A stretch of DNA of 15,151 nucleotides from an uncultured Neomegalonema sp. (GTDB lineage: Bacteria; Pseudomonadota; Alphaproteobacteria; Rhodobacterales; Rhodobacteraceae). Position 1 is the first letter of the stretch. The number at the start of each line of letters is the position of its first letter. This document shows, piece after piece, positions 1 to 6,900 of the stretch. The DNA is taken from positions 1 through 15,151 of the forward strand of contig CALFWP010000133.1 of assembly GCA_937927905.1 (NCBI GenBank), given 5' to 3'. The position numbers were made by a program, and so were the translations under genes. Under the pieces are notes generated by a model. It searched no databases. It was not told the DNA's origin and saw only the letters and a list, made by a program, of their open reading frames with translations.

Positions 1-218
1 ATCTGCTCCTGCACCGCGTCCAGCACTTCTGGGTGTCCGTGGCCGATCAGCATCGGACCGGACCCGATCAGATAGTCGATGAATTCATTCCCGTCCTCAT
101 CCCACACTCGGCTGCCCTTGCCTTCGCGGATGATGAGGGAGTGATCAAAATTCCCGAAACCGCCGGCGGGCAGAACATTCCTTGCGCGCGCTGTCCAATC
201 CGCCTGAGCCATGGCCAT
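1..218 (-). CDS. Class III aminotransferase (PLP-dependent), N-terminal fragment
   Basis: Only the first 72 or so codons lie in the window; the gene runs off the left edge. Read on the minus strand the protein begins MAMAQADWTARARNVLPAGG and continues through GSRVWDEDGNEFIDYLIGSG to IGHGHPEVLDAV. That is the N-terminal pattern of class III (glutamate-1-semialdehyde aminomutase / omega-aminotransferase type) enzymes: the 'G..v.D.dGn.yiDy..g.Gp...GH.hP.v..av' signature. The PLP lysine lies outside the window, so activity and substrate cannot be judged. A purine-rich AAGGGA sits just upstream at about 221-227; an in-frame ATG at 212 is an equally possible start with better spacing. The gene diverges from the exporter gene at 415. 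As a neighbour of amine-catabolism genes it could transaminate an amine or beta/gamma-amino acid, but this is inference. Confidence 0.85.
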   Translation of the reverse strand, partial: MAMAQADWTARARNVLPAGGFGNFDHSLIIREGKGSRVWDEDGNEFIDYLIGSGPMLIGHGHPEVLDAVQEQ

Positions 219-414
219 GATTCCCTTCAAAGTTCTGCCCGCACCCTAGTCATGGAAGGCGTTTGCGGACAATGGGAATTCTTCCGGTAAACGGGTGGTC
301 AGGCGCATTTATTTCAGAGCAGATGCATGTATGAGAAAGTGTAGTGTTAAGGCGCACAAAAACTGATCCCGGCGGGCCTTGCCGCAGCAGGGAAAGCACG
401 GCATAGCATCAGGT

Positions 415-1011
415 ATGATGTATGAGGTCTTCGCCGGTTTTGCGCTGTTCTGTTTTGTGTCCTCGGTTACGCCCGGACCGAATAACCTTATGCTGATGGC
501 ATCGGGGGCGAATTTCGGTGTGAAGCGGACGCTGCCGCATTGGTTGGGCATCGGCATCGGCTTTACGGCAATGATTGTAATGGTCGGTCTTGGGCTGATC
601 AGAGTCTTTGACGCTTTTCCGGTGATTTACTCGGTACTCAAAGTTCTGAGTGTCGGCTTTCTGCTCTATCTTGCATGGAAGATTGCAAATGCCGCACCGC
701 CGGACGAGGCGCAAAAGACCGGAAACCCACTCGGGTTCTTTCAGGCGTGCGCCTTTCAATGGGTCAACCCGAAGGCCTGGGCTATGGCTCTGACAGCCAT
801 CAGTGTATACACGCCGGTGCAGAGTGTGAGCGGGATCCTGACCACCGCCCTGATTTTCGGCGCAATAAACTTGCCTGCCTGTAGTGTCTGGATGTTTATC
901 GGGAGAGAAATTAGCAGGTATCTGACTAACAATAACAGGTTACGCTCTTTCAATATATTAATGGCGATTTTGCTGGTCGCGTCACTTTATCCGATACTTT
1001 ACACGAAATAA
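415..1011 (+). CDS. LysE/RhtB family amino-acid exporter
   Basis: About 198 residues, the normal length for this inner-membrane exporter family. The N-terminal family signature is clear: a first hydrophobic helix followed by SSVTPGPNNLMLMASG, then NFGVKRTLPHWLGIGIGF. The central segment has GFLLYLAWKIA followed by the cytosolic loop and FQACAFQWVNPKAW, also typical of LysE/RhtB proteins. Five to six transmembrane helices can be read by eye. Family members export basic or neutral amino acids, homoserine lactones or related compounds; the substrate here is unknown. The reading frame is open back to a TTG at 379, but ATG at 415 or 418 gives the expected N-terminus immediately before the first helix. 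No strong Shine-Dalgarno is visible for either. It is divergent from the aminotransferase gene. Confidence 0.92.
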   Translation: MMYEVFAGFALFCFVSSVTPGPNNLMLMASGANFGVKRTLPHWLGIGIGFTAMIVMVGLGLIRVFDAFPVIYSVLKVLSVGFLLYLAWKIANAAPPDEAQKTGNPLGFFQACAFQWVNPKAWAMALTAISVYTPVQSVSGILTTALIFGAINLPACSVWMFIGREISRYLTNNNRLRSFNILMAILLVASLYPILYTK

Positions 1012-1166
1012 ATGTTAAAAATAATTGTGATTATCTTGTATGAATTGTGGCGCTGATTATCTGTAAAAATTATAAATCAAAAATTTAATCTGATATAAAT
1101 TAATAAATTATCAATTAAATAATTTCTTATAATTAAATATATATAATTATAGTAGGGATTTTAATT
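1012..1166. other. AT-rich intergenic segment upstream of the orphan gene
   Basis: This stretch is dominated by A/T runs, in sharp contrast to the flanking GC-rich genes. It contains a consensus-like TATAAT at 1128-1133 and several other TATA-like hexamers, but no convincing -35 element at 16-18 bp, so no single promoter can be assigned. The composition shift begins right after the exporter stop codon and continues through the orphan gene, suggesting that both arrived together. Confidence 0.5.
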
Positions 1167-1637
1167 ATGTTGTTACTGTATTGGAAGCATGTGTTAGCAG
1201 CAATTTTTGTTGTTTTTATTTTAACTATGCCGGGTTTTGTGAATCCGTTCACTACTATGACGCTAAAAAGGAAATTGAATCTCGATCATACACAAACAAG
1301 AATATTAAAATTTTGCCAAAGAGAAGTGAGCATTGTTTTTGATTCATTCGATCATCCTGATAAGACAGATGCTGAAATCTGTGGATGTGTTGCACAAAAA
1401 ATAAAAGTTGATCCTGGGTTCGCTCCTTACTTAACATCTGGTATGGATAATTACGACTTCTATAAAGAAAGATCCATAAAAAAACACATTACATCAGCAC
1501 ATTATCTTGCGGATGATATACTTGCTCAACCCAATTCTAAAAAAATAAAGAATGCTTTAAGATCGCATACTTCATCATTCAAAAGACAATATGAATCATT
1601 ACAAAAGAGTTGTTTTGGCTCCATTCATTATTCGTAA
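1167..1637 (+). CDS. Hypothetical membrane-anchored cysteine-containing protein
   Basis: The 156-residue product is not a family I recognise. Residues about 8-24 form one hydrophobic segment (HVLAAIFVVFILTMPGF) preceded by a short Lys/His-containing stretch, so it is probably an N-terminal signal anchor or uncleaved signal peptide with the rest periplasmic. The remainder is basic and hydrophilic, with four cysteines at 50, 72, 74 and 149 (including ICGC), which could form two disulfides. The start is supported by AGGGA at 1154-1158, eight bases before the ATG. Codon use is strongly A/T-rich (many AAA, ATA, TTA codons), unlike every neighbour, which points to horizontal transfer. It stands alone, downstream of the exporter gene and convergent with the Rieske gene. 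Function cannot be assigned; a spurious frame is unlikely given its length, start signal and signal-anchor structure. Confidence 0.7.
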   Translation: MLLLYWKHVLAAIFVVFILTMPGFVNPFTTMTLKRKLNLDHTQTRILKFCQREVSIVFDSFDHPDKTDAEICGCVAQKIKVDPGFAPYLTSGMDNYDFYKERSIKKHITSAHYLADDILAQPNSKKIKNALRSHTSSFKRQYESLQKSCFGSIHYS

Positions 1638-1639
1638 TG
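1626..1639 (+). terminator. Weak stem-loop at the end of the orphan gene
   Basis: CATTA-TTCG-TAATG forms a five-pair hairpin with a UUCG loop overlapping the stop codon, followed by a pyrimidine-rich TTGTCTTCTTTTCC. The stem is short and A/T-rich, so terminator function is only a possibility. Confidence 0.25.
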
Positions 1640-1714
1640 GTTGTCTTCTTTTCCGTTTCCATCACTCTGATGTTATTGTTTGAGTGAATACGAGTGAACG
1701 CAGCACGCCTGCCG

Positions 1715-2821
1715 TTACATATGCTGCGCAAGGTAGCCGTGAAAATCATGGATTGTGCCTTCGTAATCCGCAGGGGCGAGCGATCCGGCATCCGCGCGGC
1801 TCGACGCCAGGCCGGGTTGCAGGCGCTCCAGTTTTTCACGATCCTCACGGTTGACCTCTTCCCAAAGAGCAATCCGTTCGGCAATCGCTGCCTCGTCGAA
1901 TTCGTCCTGCCAGACCGAGAGGGTCCATTTCACCCGTACTGCATCAACGGCCAACGGCTTCAGATAAAGCGAGGCCAACAGATTGGCGGCCTGACTGACC
2001 ACCTGACAGGGGTACACGCAAAACAGCGTCGAACGGTGGCGCTCTTCTTCGTTTAACCCGGAATGACCTGCTCCGCGCGGGGGTATAGATTGGGGGTAAT
2101 TGGCGTGATAGCCGGTAAAGCCGCTCCCGCCTTCAAATTTCCGCGACAGGGCTGACGGGGTGTAGCCGTGCAGCGTCACGGGATGGACCACCGAGAGGTG
2201 ATACCCCTCCATAAAGTTCTCAACGAGGCATTTCCAGTTACAGCGCCAGACTTCCTCCGTTGAATGGATCACGCGGAAGTCTTGGGTGTGATAGGGCGCA
2301 ATGATACCTTCCAGATCCGCCAGAGCATCGGCCAGCGGCGGCGCGTTATCGTCCAGTGTCACATATAAAAACCCGCGCCATTCTTCGCTGCGGTATGCGG
2401 GCAGGCGGCAGGTATCTGTTTCCAGAGCGGTATTTTTCATGCGCGGTGCGCTGCGCAAGGCCCCGTCTCTTGCATAGCTCCAGGCGTGATAGGAGCATAC
2501 AAATTTATCAGCGGTCCCGCGCCCTTCGGCCAGCGGCATCAGGCGGTGACGGCACAGGTTCGACAGCACGCGGATTGCGCCGTCATCCCCGCGCACGATC
2601 AGCAGAGGCTCGCCAAGCAGATCGGCGGTAAAGAAGTCCCCCGCCTCCGGCACCTCGTCACAGCGCCCGAGACAATGCCACCCCTTGGCAAGGACCGTAT
2701 TGCGTTCATGGGCAAACAGCGCCTCGTCGCTATAGGCCGCGCCCGGCAGGGTCACGGCTTTTTCATAGGGCAGGGCGGCGGCGGCCCTGATGGTGTCGAT
2801 TAAAGGTTTCGTATCCGTCAC
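1715..2821 (-). CDS. Rieske non-heme iron oxygenase, alpha subunit (quaternary-amine oxygenase type)
   Basis: The 368-residue protein is an aromatic-ring-hydroxylating-type oxygenase alpha subunit. The Rieske [2Fe-2S] ligands are C90, H92, C109 and H112 (CxH-x16-CxxH). The mononuclear iron site reads NFMEGYHLSVVH, giving H208 and H213, with D327 in NREDREKLERLQ as the likely third ligand. The acid bridging the two centres is Glu205 instead of the usual Asp; Glu is known at this place in carnitine monooxygenase CntA, so oxidation of a quaternary or N-methylated amine is likely, though the substrate is unknown. Such enzymes need a reductase, and none is encoded here. It starts with GTG directly after the TAA of the DUF1028 gene, with GGGGGA seven bases ahead, so the two are co-transcribed and probably translationally coupled. 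Confidence 0.93.
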   Translation of the reverse strand: MTDTKPLIDTIRAAAALPYEKAVTLPGAAYSDEALFAHERNTVLAKGWHCLGRCDEVPEAGDFFTADLLGEPLLIVRGDDGAIRVLSNLCRHRLMPLAEGRGTADKFVCSYHAWSYARDGALRSAPRMKNTALETDTCRLPAYRSEEWRGFLYVTLDDNAPPLADALADLEGIIAPYHTQDFRVIHSTEEVWRCNWKCLVENFMEGYHLSVVHPVTLHGYTPSALSRKFEGGSGFTGYHANYPQSIPPRGAGHSGLNEEERHRSTLFCVYPCQVVSQAANLLASLYLKPLAVDAVRVKWTLSVWQDEFDEAAIAERIALWEEVNREDREKLERLQPGLASSRADAGSLAPADYEGTIHDFHGYLAQHM

Positions 2822-3496
2822 TTATTCATCCCCCGGCACGCCATAGCTGGGCGCGGTTTCCGGATTTAGCGCCCGCGTCACATAATCCTCAAGCTGTGGT
2901 TTGTAGACTGCCCAGACCGAAGCCAGCCCCTCTATCGGGCACTCTTCGGTCCAATCCACGCGGATATCGGCCACCGGCCAGGGGACTTTATCCACCAGCC
3001 GCATTCCGGCGGAACGGATCGGTCCGGCTTCGCCCCCCGCCGCAAGACCGGCACGCATGGCGGCAATCAACCGGTCGCCGATATGTCCTGTCGCGATCAG
3101 ATAGGCGTCAACGATGGCTTGCGGTATGTCGGTATTGGCCAGCAGGTTGCCTGCCGCGGCCACATTCGGTGCGCTGGCCTGTGCCCACGTACCCAAAATC
3201 TCCGAACCCGACCCGATGGCTGTTGCGCCGTTTTTATCAACCGCCAGAACCTGTCTGTACTCGGGATAATGACCCGTGGCCCGCAGGATCGTGACCGCCT
3301 CGGATGCGCTTGCCCCAATCTCCATCAGGTCGAGTCCCCGTGTGCCGAGCGTCGGATCGGTGACGTTCTGACTGGCCACAGCTCCGGTACCTGCGCGGGC
3401 ATATGCACAGCGCGCGGCGACACAGGGCGAGGACGATGTGACAGCAACCCCGAACATCCCGGTTTGAGCACAGCGTGCAACAAGAGAAAAAGTCAT
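2822..3496 (-). CDS. DUF1028 family protein (Ntn-hydrolase-like)
   Basis: The 224-residue product matches the DUF1028 family across its length: MTFSLVARC at the start, then GVAVTSSSPCVAARC, ASQNVTDPTLGTRGLDLM, the EYRQVLAVDKNG segment, and GNLLAN near the middle. The family is related to Ntn hydrolases, in which a residue near the N-terminus acts as nucleophile after processing; no member function is well established to my knowledge. It often sits beside amine- or amino-acid-catabolism genes, consistent with its position as first gene of a two-gene unit with the Rieske oxygenase, whose GTG follows its TAA with no gap. A role as amidase or hydrolase on a pathway intermediate is inference. GAGG lies four bases before the ATG. 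Confidence 0.9.
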   Translation of the reverse strand: MTFSLVARCAQTGMFGVAVTSSSPCVAARCAYARAGTGAVASQNVTDPTLGTRGLDLMEIGASASEAVTILRATGHYPEYRQVLAVDKNGATAIGSGSEILGTWAQASAPNVAAAGNLLANTDIPQAIVDAYLIATGHIGDRLIAAMRAGLAAGGEAGPIRSAGMRLVDKVPWPVADIRVDWTEECPIEGLASVWAVYKPQLEDYVTRALNPETAPSYGVPGDE

Positions 3497-3523
3497 AACA
3501 CCTCACTGATTCAACACCTGAAA

Positions 3524-3549
3524 TTGCGGTAGAATATCTGTCTCCGCAA
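3524..3549. promoter_or_regulatory. Inverted repeat, candidate operator in the DUF1028/glxB divergent region
   Basis: TTGCGG (3524-3529) and CCGCAA (3544-3549) are perfect complements separated by 14 bases. A TAGAAT hexamer (3530-3535), close to a -10 box, lies between the arms. The site is about 30 bp from the DUF1028 start and 90 bp from the glxB start, where a regulator could control both directions. Confidence 0.35.
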
Positions 3550-3564
3550 GTCTCCGGCACCGTC

Positions 3565-3579
3565 AAAACATGTCGTTTT
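3565..3579. promoter_or_regulatory. Second dyad in the DUF1028/glxB divergent region
   Basis: AAAAC-ATGTC-GTTTT is a 15-bp dyad with five-base arms and a five-base centre, 60 bp upstream of the glxB start. It may be an operator half of the same control region as the dyad at 3524-3549. Confidence 0.3.
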
Positions 3580-3600
3580 CGTGCTTTTATTGCGCGGCGG

Positions 3601-3629
3601 CCTGTTCTAGCCTTCTGGAAGGCAACAGG
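3601..3629 (+). promoter_or_regulatory. Stem-loop sequestering the glxB ribosome binding site
   Basis: CCTGTT (3601-3606) pairs with AACAGG (3624-3629), and GCCTT (3610-3614) pairs with AAGGC (3619-3623), around a CTGG loop. The result is 11 pairs with one three-base bulge (CTA, 3607-3609) on the 5' side. The last three bases of the 3' arm are the AGG of the Shine-Dalgarno AGGAG (3627-3631), and the glxB ATG follows at 3639. Folding would hide the ribosome binding site, so translation of glxBC may depend on opening this hairpin. The structure is seen in the sequence; the regulatory role is inference. Confidence 0.6.
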
Positions 3630-3638
3630 AGAAAAAAT

Positions 3639-4550
3639 ATGTGCGGCATTGTCGGATTGTTCCTCAAGAATAAAGCGCTGGCGCCGGAGCTGGGCCGCCT
3701 GACGGCGTTGATGCTGCATGAAATGTGCGACCGGGGACCGGATTCGGCGGGCTTTGCCGTCTATGGAGGCGGGGACGGGCGCGCCAAGCTGGTGTTGCTG
3801 TCCAAGACCGGCGCGACGGATTGGCAGGTGCTGAAAGACAATCTGACAGCGGCACTCTCTGCGGAGATGGACTTGGAGACACTGCACGATCACGCCATCA
3901 TCCGTACCGATGCGGACGGGCGGGCCGTGCGCGGCTGGATCATCGGAAATGCGCCGGATGTGACCGTGCTGTCCCTCGGGAAAAACATCGAGGTTTATAA
4001 AGGCATCGGTGATCCCGACCGCGTAGCGGAAGATTTCGGCCTGACACAGCGCAGCGGCACTCACGCGATTGCCCACACCCGCATGGCCACCGAAAGCGCG
4101 ATTACCACCGCCGGATCACACCCGTTCTCGACCGGTGCGGATACCTGTCTGGTCCATAACGGCTCGCTGTCCAATCATAACAACCTGCGCGAAACGCTCG
4201 TCAGTCACGGTGAGCAGTTTCAGACCGAAAACGATTCCGAGGTTGCCGCCGCCTATCTCGCCTGGCGCATGTCCGAAGGGGATACGCTCAATCAGGCGCT
4301 GGAGGCGGCGCTGCGCGATCTGGACGGCTTTTACACCTTTGCCATCGGCACTGGAGACGGGTTCGCCGTGCTGCGCGATCCGATTGCATGCAAGCCTGCG
4401 GTGATTGCCGAAACGGATGACTGGGTTGCGATGGCCAGCGAATTCCGCGCGATTGCCCCGCTGCCGGGTGTGGAAAACGCGAAAATCTACGAACCGGAAC
4501 CGGCAAAGATTTATTCCTGGAGCCACGCCGGAGAAGGGAAAGCGGCATGA
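3639..4550 (+). CDS. glxB: Class II glutamine amidotransferase, GlxB type (glutamate-synthase-like amidotransferase subunit)
   Basis: The 303-residue protein is a stand-alone class II (Ntn) glutaminase domain. The start is fixed by MCGIVGLF: Cys2 becomes the N-terminal nucleophile after Met removal, and AGGAG lies seven bases upstream. The frame is open further back to ATG 3570, but that would bury the catalytic cysteine. Other hallmarks are RGPDSAG (32-38), AHTRMATES (145-153), the oxyanion-hole HNGSLSNHNNLR (173-184) and ENDSEVAA (197-204). Such proteins hydrolyse glutamine and deliver ammonia to an FMN-containing synthase; in Sinorhizobium glxBCD and methylotroph mgsABC they are one subunit of a split glutamate/N-methylglutamate synthase. 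The stop overlaps the next ATG by four bases (ATGA). No FMN subunit follows, which is unusual. The upstream hairpin may control its translation. Confidence 0.9.
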   Translation: MCGIVGLFLKNKALAPELGRLTALMLHEMCDRGPDSAGFAVYGGGDGRAKLVLLSKTGATDWQVLKDNLTAALSAEMDLETLHDHAIIRTDADGRAVRGWIIGNAPDVTVLSLGKNIEVYKGIGDPDRVAEDFGLTQRSGTHAIAHTRMATESAITTAGSHPFSTGADTCLVHNGSLSNHNNLRETLVSHGEQFQTENDSEVAAAYLAWRMSEGDTLNQALEAALRDLDGFYTFAIGTGDGFAVLRDPIACKPAVIAETDDWVAMASEFRAIAPLPGVENAKIYEPEPAKIYSWSHAGEGKAA

Positions 4551-5233
4551 GTGATACAATACTGCGCAACACCGCCCTGGATGTCGCCGCCTCTTCTGTG
4601 CGCGAGGTGAACAGGGCACTTAAGTCCGCCGCTGAGGGGGCCTTTGAGGTGATGAACCCCGGCGGTGCCCATGCTCTAGCCTGTGGCCTCTATGCGCCGG
4701 TTTCCGTGACCATCAAGGGCCATGCCGGTTATTACTGTGCCGGTATGAACAAAGAGGCCAGCGTCACCGTCGAGGGCAATGCCTCCACCGGTGTTGCCGA
4801 AAACATGATGAGCGGCACGGTCCGCGTGACGGGCAATGTCAGTCAGTCCGCCGGTGCCACCGCCCATGGCGGGTTGCTGGTGATTGAGGGCGATGCCTCG
4901 GCACGCTGTGGCATTTCGCTGAAAGGGGCGGAGATCGTCGTCGGCGGCTCGGTCGGTCACATGAGTGCGTTCATGGCACAAGCCGGGGCAATGGTGGTCT
5001 GCGGTGATGCGGGCGAGGCGCTGGGCGATTCCATCTACGAGGCCCGCCTTTACGTGCGTGGCTCTGTGGCCAGCCTCGGGGCCGATTGCATTGAAAAAGA
5101 GATGCGGGCAGAGCACCGGACGCAACTTGCGGACCTGTTATCCCGCGCGGGTATGACGGCGGATATCAGCGACTTCAAACGTTACGGCAGCGCACGGCAG
5201 CTTTACAATTTCAAGATCGACAATGCGTATTGA
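4547..5233 (+). CDS. glxC: GXGXG-motif protein, GlxC type (glutamate-synthase-like beta-helix subunit)
   Basis: The 228-residue protein corresponds to the C-terminal GXGXG beta-helix domain of glutamate synthase as a separate subunit. From about residue 50 to 175 it shows successive turns of roughly 19 residues built on V/I-x-V-x-G-x-A/V (VTIKGHAG, VTVEGNAS, VRVTGNVS, LVIEGDAS, IVVGGSVG, MVVCGDAG, LYVRGSVA). In the three-subunit enzymes this part is structural and links the amidotransferase to the FMN synthase subunit. Its ATG overlaps the glxB stop by four bases, so the two are coupled. The gene ends 37 bp before a convergent gene; there is no room for glxD, whose product would be the catalytic partner. 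Either that subunit is encoded elsewhere or the pair acts with another partner. Confidence 0.9.
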   Translation: MSDTILRNTALDVAASSVREVNRALKSAAEGAFEVMNPGGAHALACGLYAPVSVTIKGHAGYYCAGMNKEASVTVEGNASTGVAENMMSGTVRVTGNVSQSAGATAHGGLLVIEGDASARCGISLKGAEIVVGGSVGHMSAFMAQAGAMVVCGDAGEALGDSIYEARLYVRGSVASLGADCIEKEMRAEHRTQLADLLSRAGMTADISDFKRYGSARQLYNFKIDNAY

Positions 5234-5270
5234 GCAAAGCGCATCGTGTGCGGGACTGTAAAGGCGGCAC

Positions 5271-6848
5271 TTACTTGACCCCGCAGACCTCAATCAAGGT
5301 CGGCTTATCCGCCTTCACCGCATGGGCTACCGCATCGGCAAGGGCCTCTGTCCCGTCAAGAGCCACTGTCTCAAATCCGTAAGCGCGCCCGATCAGGGTG
5401 AAATCCGGCGGGGTCAGGTTTACGCCCTCGGGTTTGATCTGACGGTCCTCCATAAAGCGGCGGATTTCACCGTAGCCTGTATTGTTCCAGACGATCACGA
5501 CCACCGGCAGGCCCTCGTCCACGGCCGTACCGAGTTCGCCCAGCGTAAACTGTATCCCGCCATCCCCGATCAGCACGATAGCAGGGCGTGACGGGTCACC
5601 GAGTTTGGCCCCTATGCCTGCGGGCAGTCCGTAGCCCAATGTTCCGAACCCGCTGGAAGAGTTGAACCAAGCTCCCTTGTTTCCGGCTTCAAAGGCGAGG
5701 TTGCCCGCATAGGTTAGTTGCGTGGAATCTCCGATCAGCATCGCCTCCGGTACGGCATCTCGGATGCTGTCTAGAACACGCAACAGGTCCGTATAATGGG
5801 GGCTTAGAGCATTCAGGGCGACCTTTCTCATAGCCGCAACATGTGCGGCCCCGCCGCGCGATACGGGCGCGACTGTCTCCGCCAGCGCCGTCATCACCGC
5901 TGCCGCATCCCCCAGTAAGGCAATTTCCGTAGCAGGGCCGCGCGCCAGTTGTTGGGTGTCGATATCCACCCGCAACAAAGCCTTGGGCACAGTCATGCGA
6001 TTCAGTTCGAAATCGAGGTAATCCGTCGGCCCCATCTCCGTTCCGAAGGCCAGCGCCAAATCCGCGCTTTCAATCAGCGCGGCAACCGGCCCGTATCCGG
6101 GCGAGGCCGCAACATGCAAAGGATGCCCGACAGGGATCAGCGCCCGTGCGCCCGCGGTGGTGACGACCGGACAATCCAGACGCTCCGCTAGTGCCAGTGC
6201 CGCCGCCCCGCCATGCTTTGCCCCGGCCCCGAGCAGGATCACCGGAGACTGCGCCCCGTCAATCGCTCTTACTGCCCCGTCAAGCGAGCGCGGCACCGGC
6301 AGGACCGTGACCGGCGCGCGCGCAGGGGCGGGCAAGGCCTCTGCGCTGGCGTTCATCAGATCAAGCGGGATTTCGATATGCACCGGCCCGGGCCGTGCAC
6401 CTTCGAATACCGCAAAGGCCCGCGCTATCGCATCGGGCAAATCCTCCGGCTTCAGGATGGTGCGCGAGAATACCGCACATTGTTCCGCAAAAGCGCGCTG
6501 GTCGGGCATTTCGTGCAGATGGCCCTTGCCGGACCCCATCTCTCCGCGCGCATTCACGCCGGAAATCACCAGCATCGGGATCGAGTCCGCCTTGGCCTGC
6601 AGCATCGCCGTGGCGATATTCGACAGGCCCGGTCCCGTTATCACCAGGCACACGCCGGGTTTACCGGTCACGCGCGCGTATCCGTCGGCCATAAAGCCTG
6701 CTCCCTGCTCATGCCGTGGCGTGACATGCCGGATCGGAGAGGATGCAAGGCCGCGATACATCTCGGCGGTATGAACCCCCGGAATGCCGAAAATCGCCTC
6801 CACGCCGTAGCGCTCCAGCAAGGCAATCAGATATTCACCGAGGTTCAT
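5271..6848 (-). CDS. Thiamine-diphosphate-dependent 2-oxoacid decarboxylase (5-guanidino-2-oxopentanoate decarboxylase-like)
   Basis: A full-length 525-residue ThDP enzyme of the acetolactate-synthase/pyruvate-decarboxylase superfamily. The N-terminal pyrimidine-binding domain has FGIPGVHTAEMYRGL and the activating glutamate E47 in PRHEQGAGFMADGYAR. The middle domain spans about 185-325. The C-terminal domain carries the Mg/ThDP motif from GDG (428-430) to NN (455-456). The N-terminal wording closely resembles proteins annotated as 5-guanidino-2-oxopentanoate decarboxylase (AruI, arginine transaminase pathway); another 2-oxoacid substrate is possible, as annotation in this superfamily is often approximate. 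AAAGGA lies seven bases ahead of the ATG. It converges on glxC and diverges from the flavoprotein gene, with a possible operator at 6889-6900. A role in the same catabolic block is plausible but unproven. Confidence 0.85.
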   Translation of the reverse strand: MNLGEYLIALLERYGVEAIFGIPGVHTAEMYRGLASSPIRHVTPRHEQGAGFMADGYARVTGKPGVCLVITGPGLSNIATAMLQAKADSIPMLVISGVNARGEMGSGKGHLHEMPDQRAFAEQCAVFSRTILKPEDLPDAIARAFAVFEGARPGPVHIEIPLDLMNASAEALPAPARAPVTVLPVPRSLDGAVRAIDGAQSPVILLGAGAKHGGAAALALAERLDCPVVTTAGARALIPVGHPLHVAASPGYGPVAALIESADLALAFGTEMGPTDYLDFELNRMTVPKALLRVDIDTQQLARGPATEIALLGDAAAVMTALAETVAPVSRGGAAHVAAMRKVALNALSPHYTDLLRVLDSIRDAVPEAMLIGDSTQLTYAGNLAFEAGNKGAWFNSSSGFGTLGYGLPAGIGAKLGDPSRPAIVLIGDGGIQFTLGELGTAVDEGLPVVVIVWNNTGYGEIRRFMEDRQIKPEGVNLTPPDFTLIGRAYGFETVALDGTEALADAVAHAVKADKPTLIEVCGVK

Positions 6849-6888
6849 GGCATCGTCCTTTCAGGATGGCGCATCGCGGGGCTTGCTG

Positions 6889-6900
6889 TTGTCTATACAA
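6889..6900. promoter_or_regulatory. Candidate operator TTGT-N4-ACAA between the ThDP enzyme and flavoprotein genes
   Basis: TTGTCTATACAA has perfect outer arms around a CTAT centre and resembles TTGTATACAA-like operators of FCD-type GntR regulators. It lies 41 bp upstream of the ThDP enzyme start. On the minus strand it overlaps a TGTATA hexamer 18 bp downstream of TTGCAT, a possible promoter. No regulator gene is present in the window. Confidence 0.3.

Noticed and set aside
1682..1698. Short direct repeat GAGTGAA-TAC-GAGTGAA after the orphan gene
   Set aside because: Only two short copies and no matching partner at the other edge of the AT-rich island, so not supported as an attachment-site or insertion footprint.
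3570..3638. In-frame upstream extension of glxB from ATG 3570 (Cys-rich 23 residues)
   Set aside because: It has no ribosome binding site and would bury the catalytic N-terminal cysteine; the ATG at 3639 has AGGAG at ideal distance.
3237..4076. Long minus-strand open frame of 279 codons across glxB and DUF1028
   Set aside because: Its sequence is arginine/histidine-rich with no family resemblance and it runs antisense to two well-supported genes.
5234..5270. Small imperfect stem GCGCA-TCG-TGTGC between glxC and the ThDP enzyme gene
   Set aside because: Five pairs including a wobble and no T-run; too weak to call a terminator.
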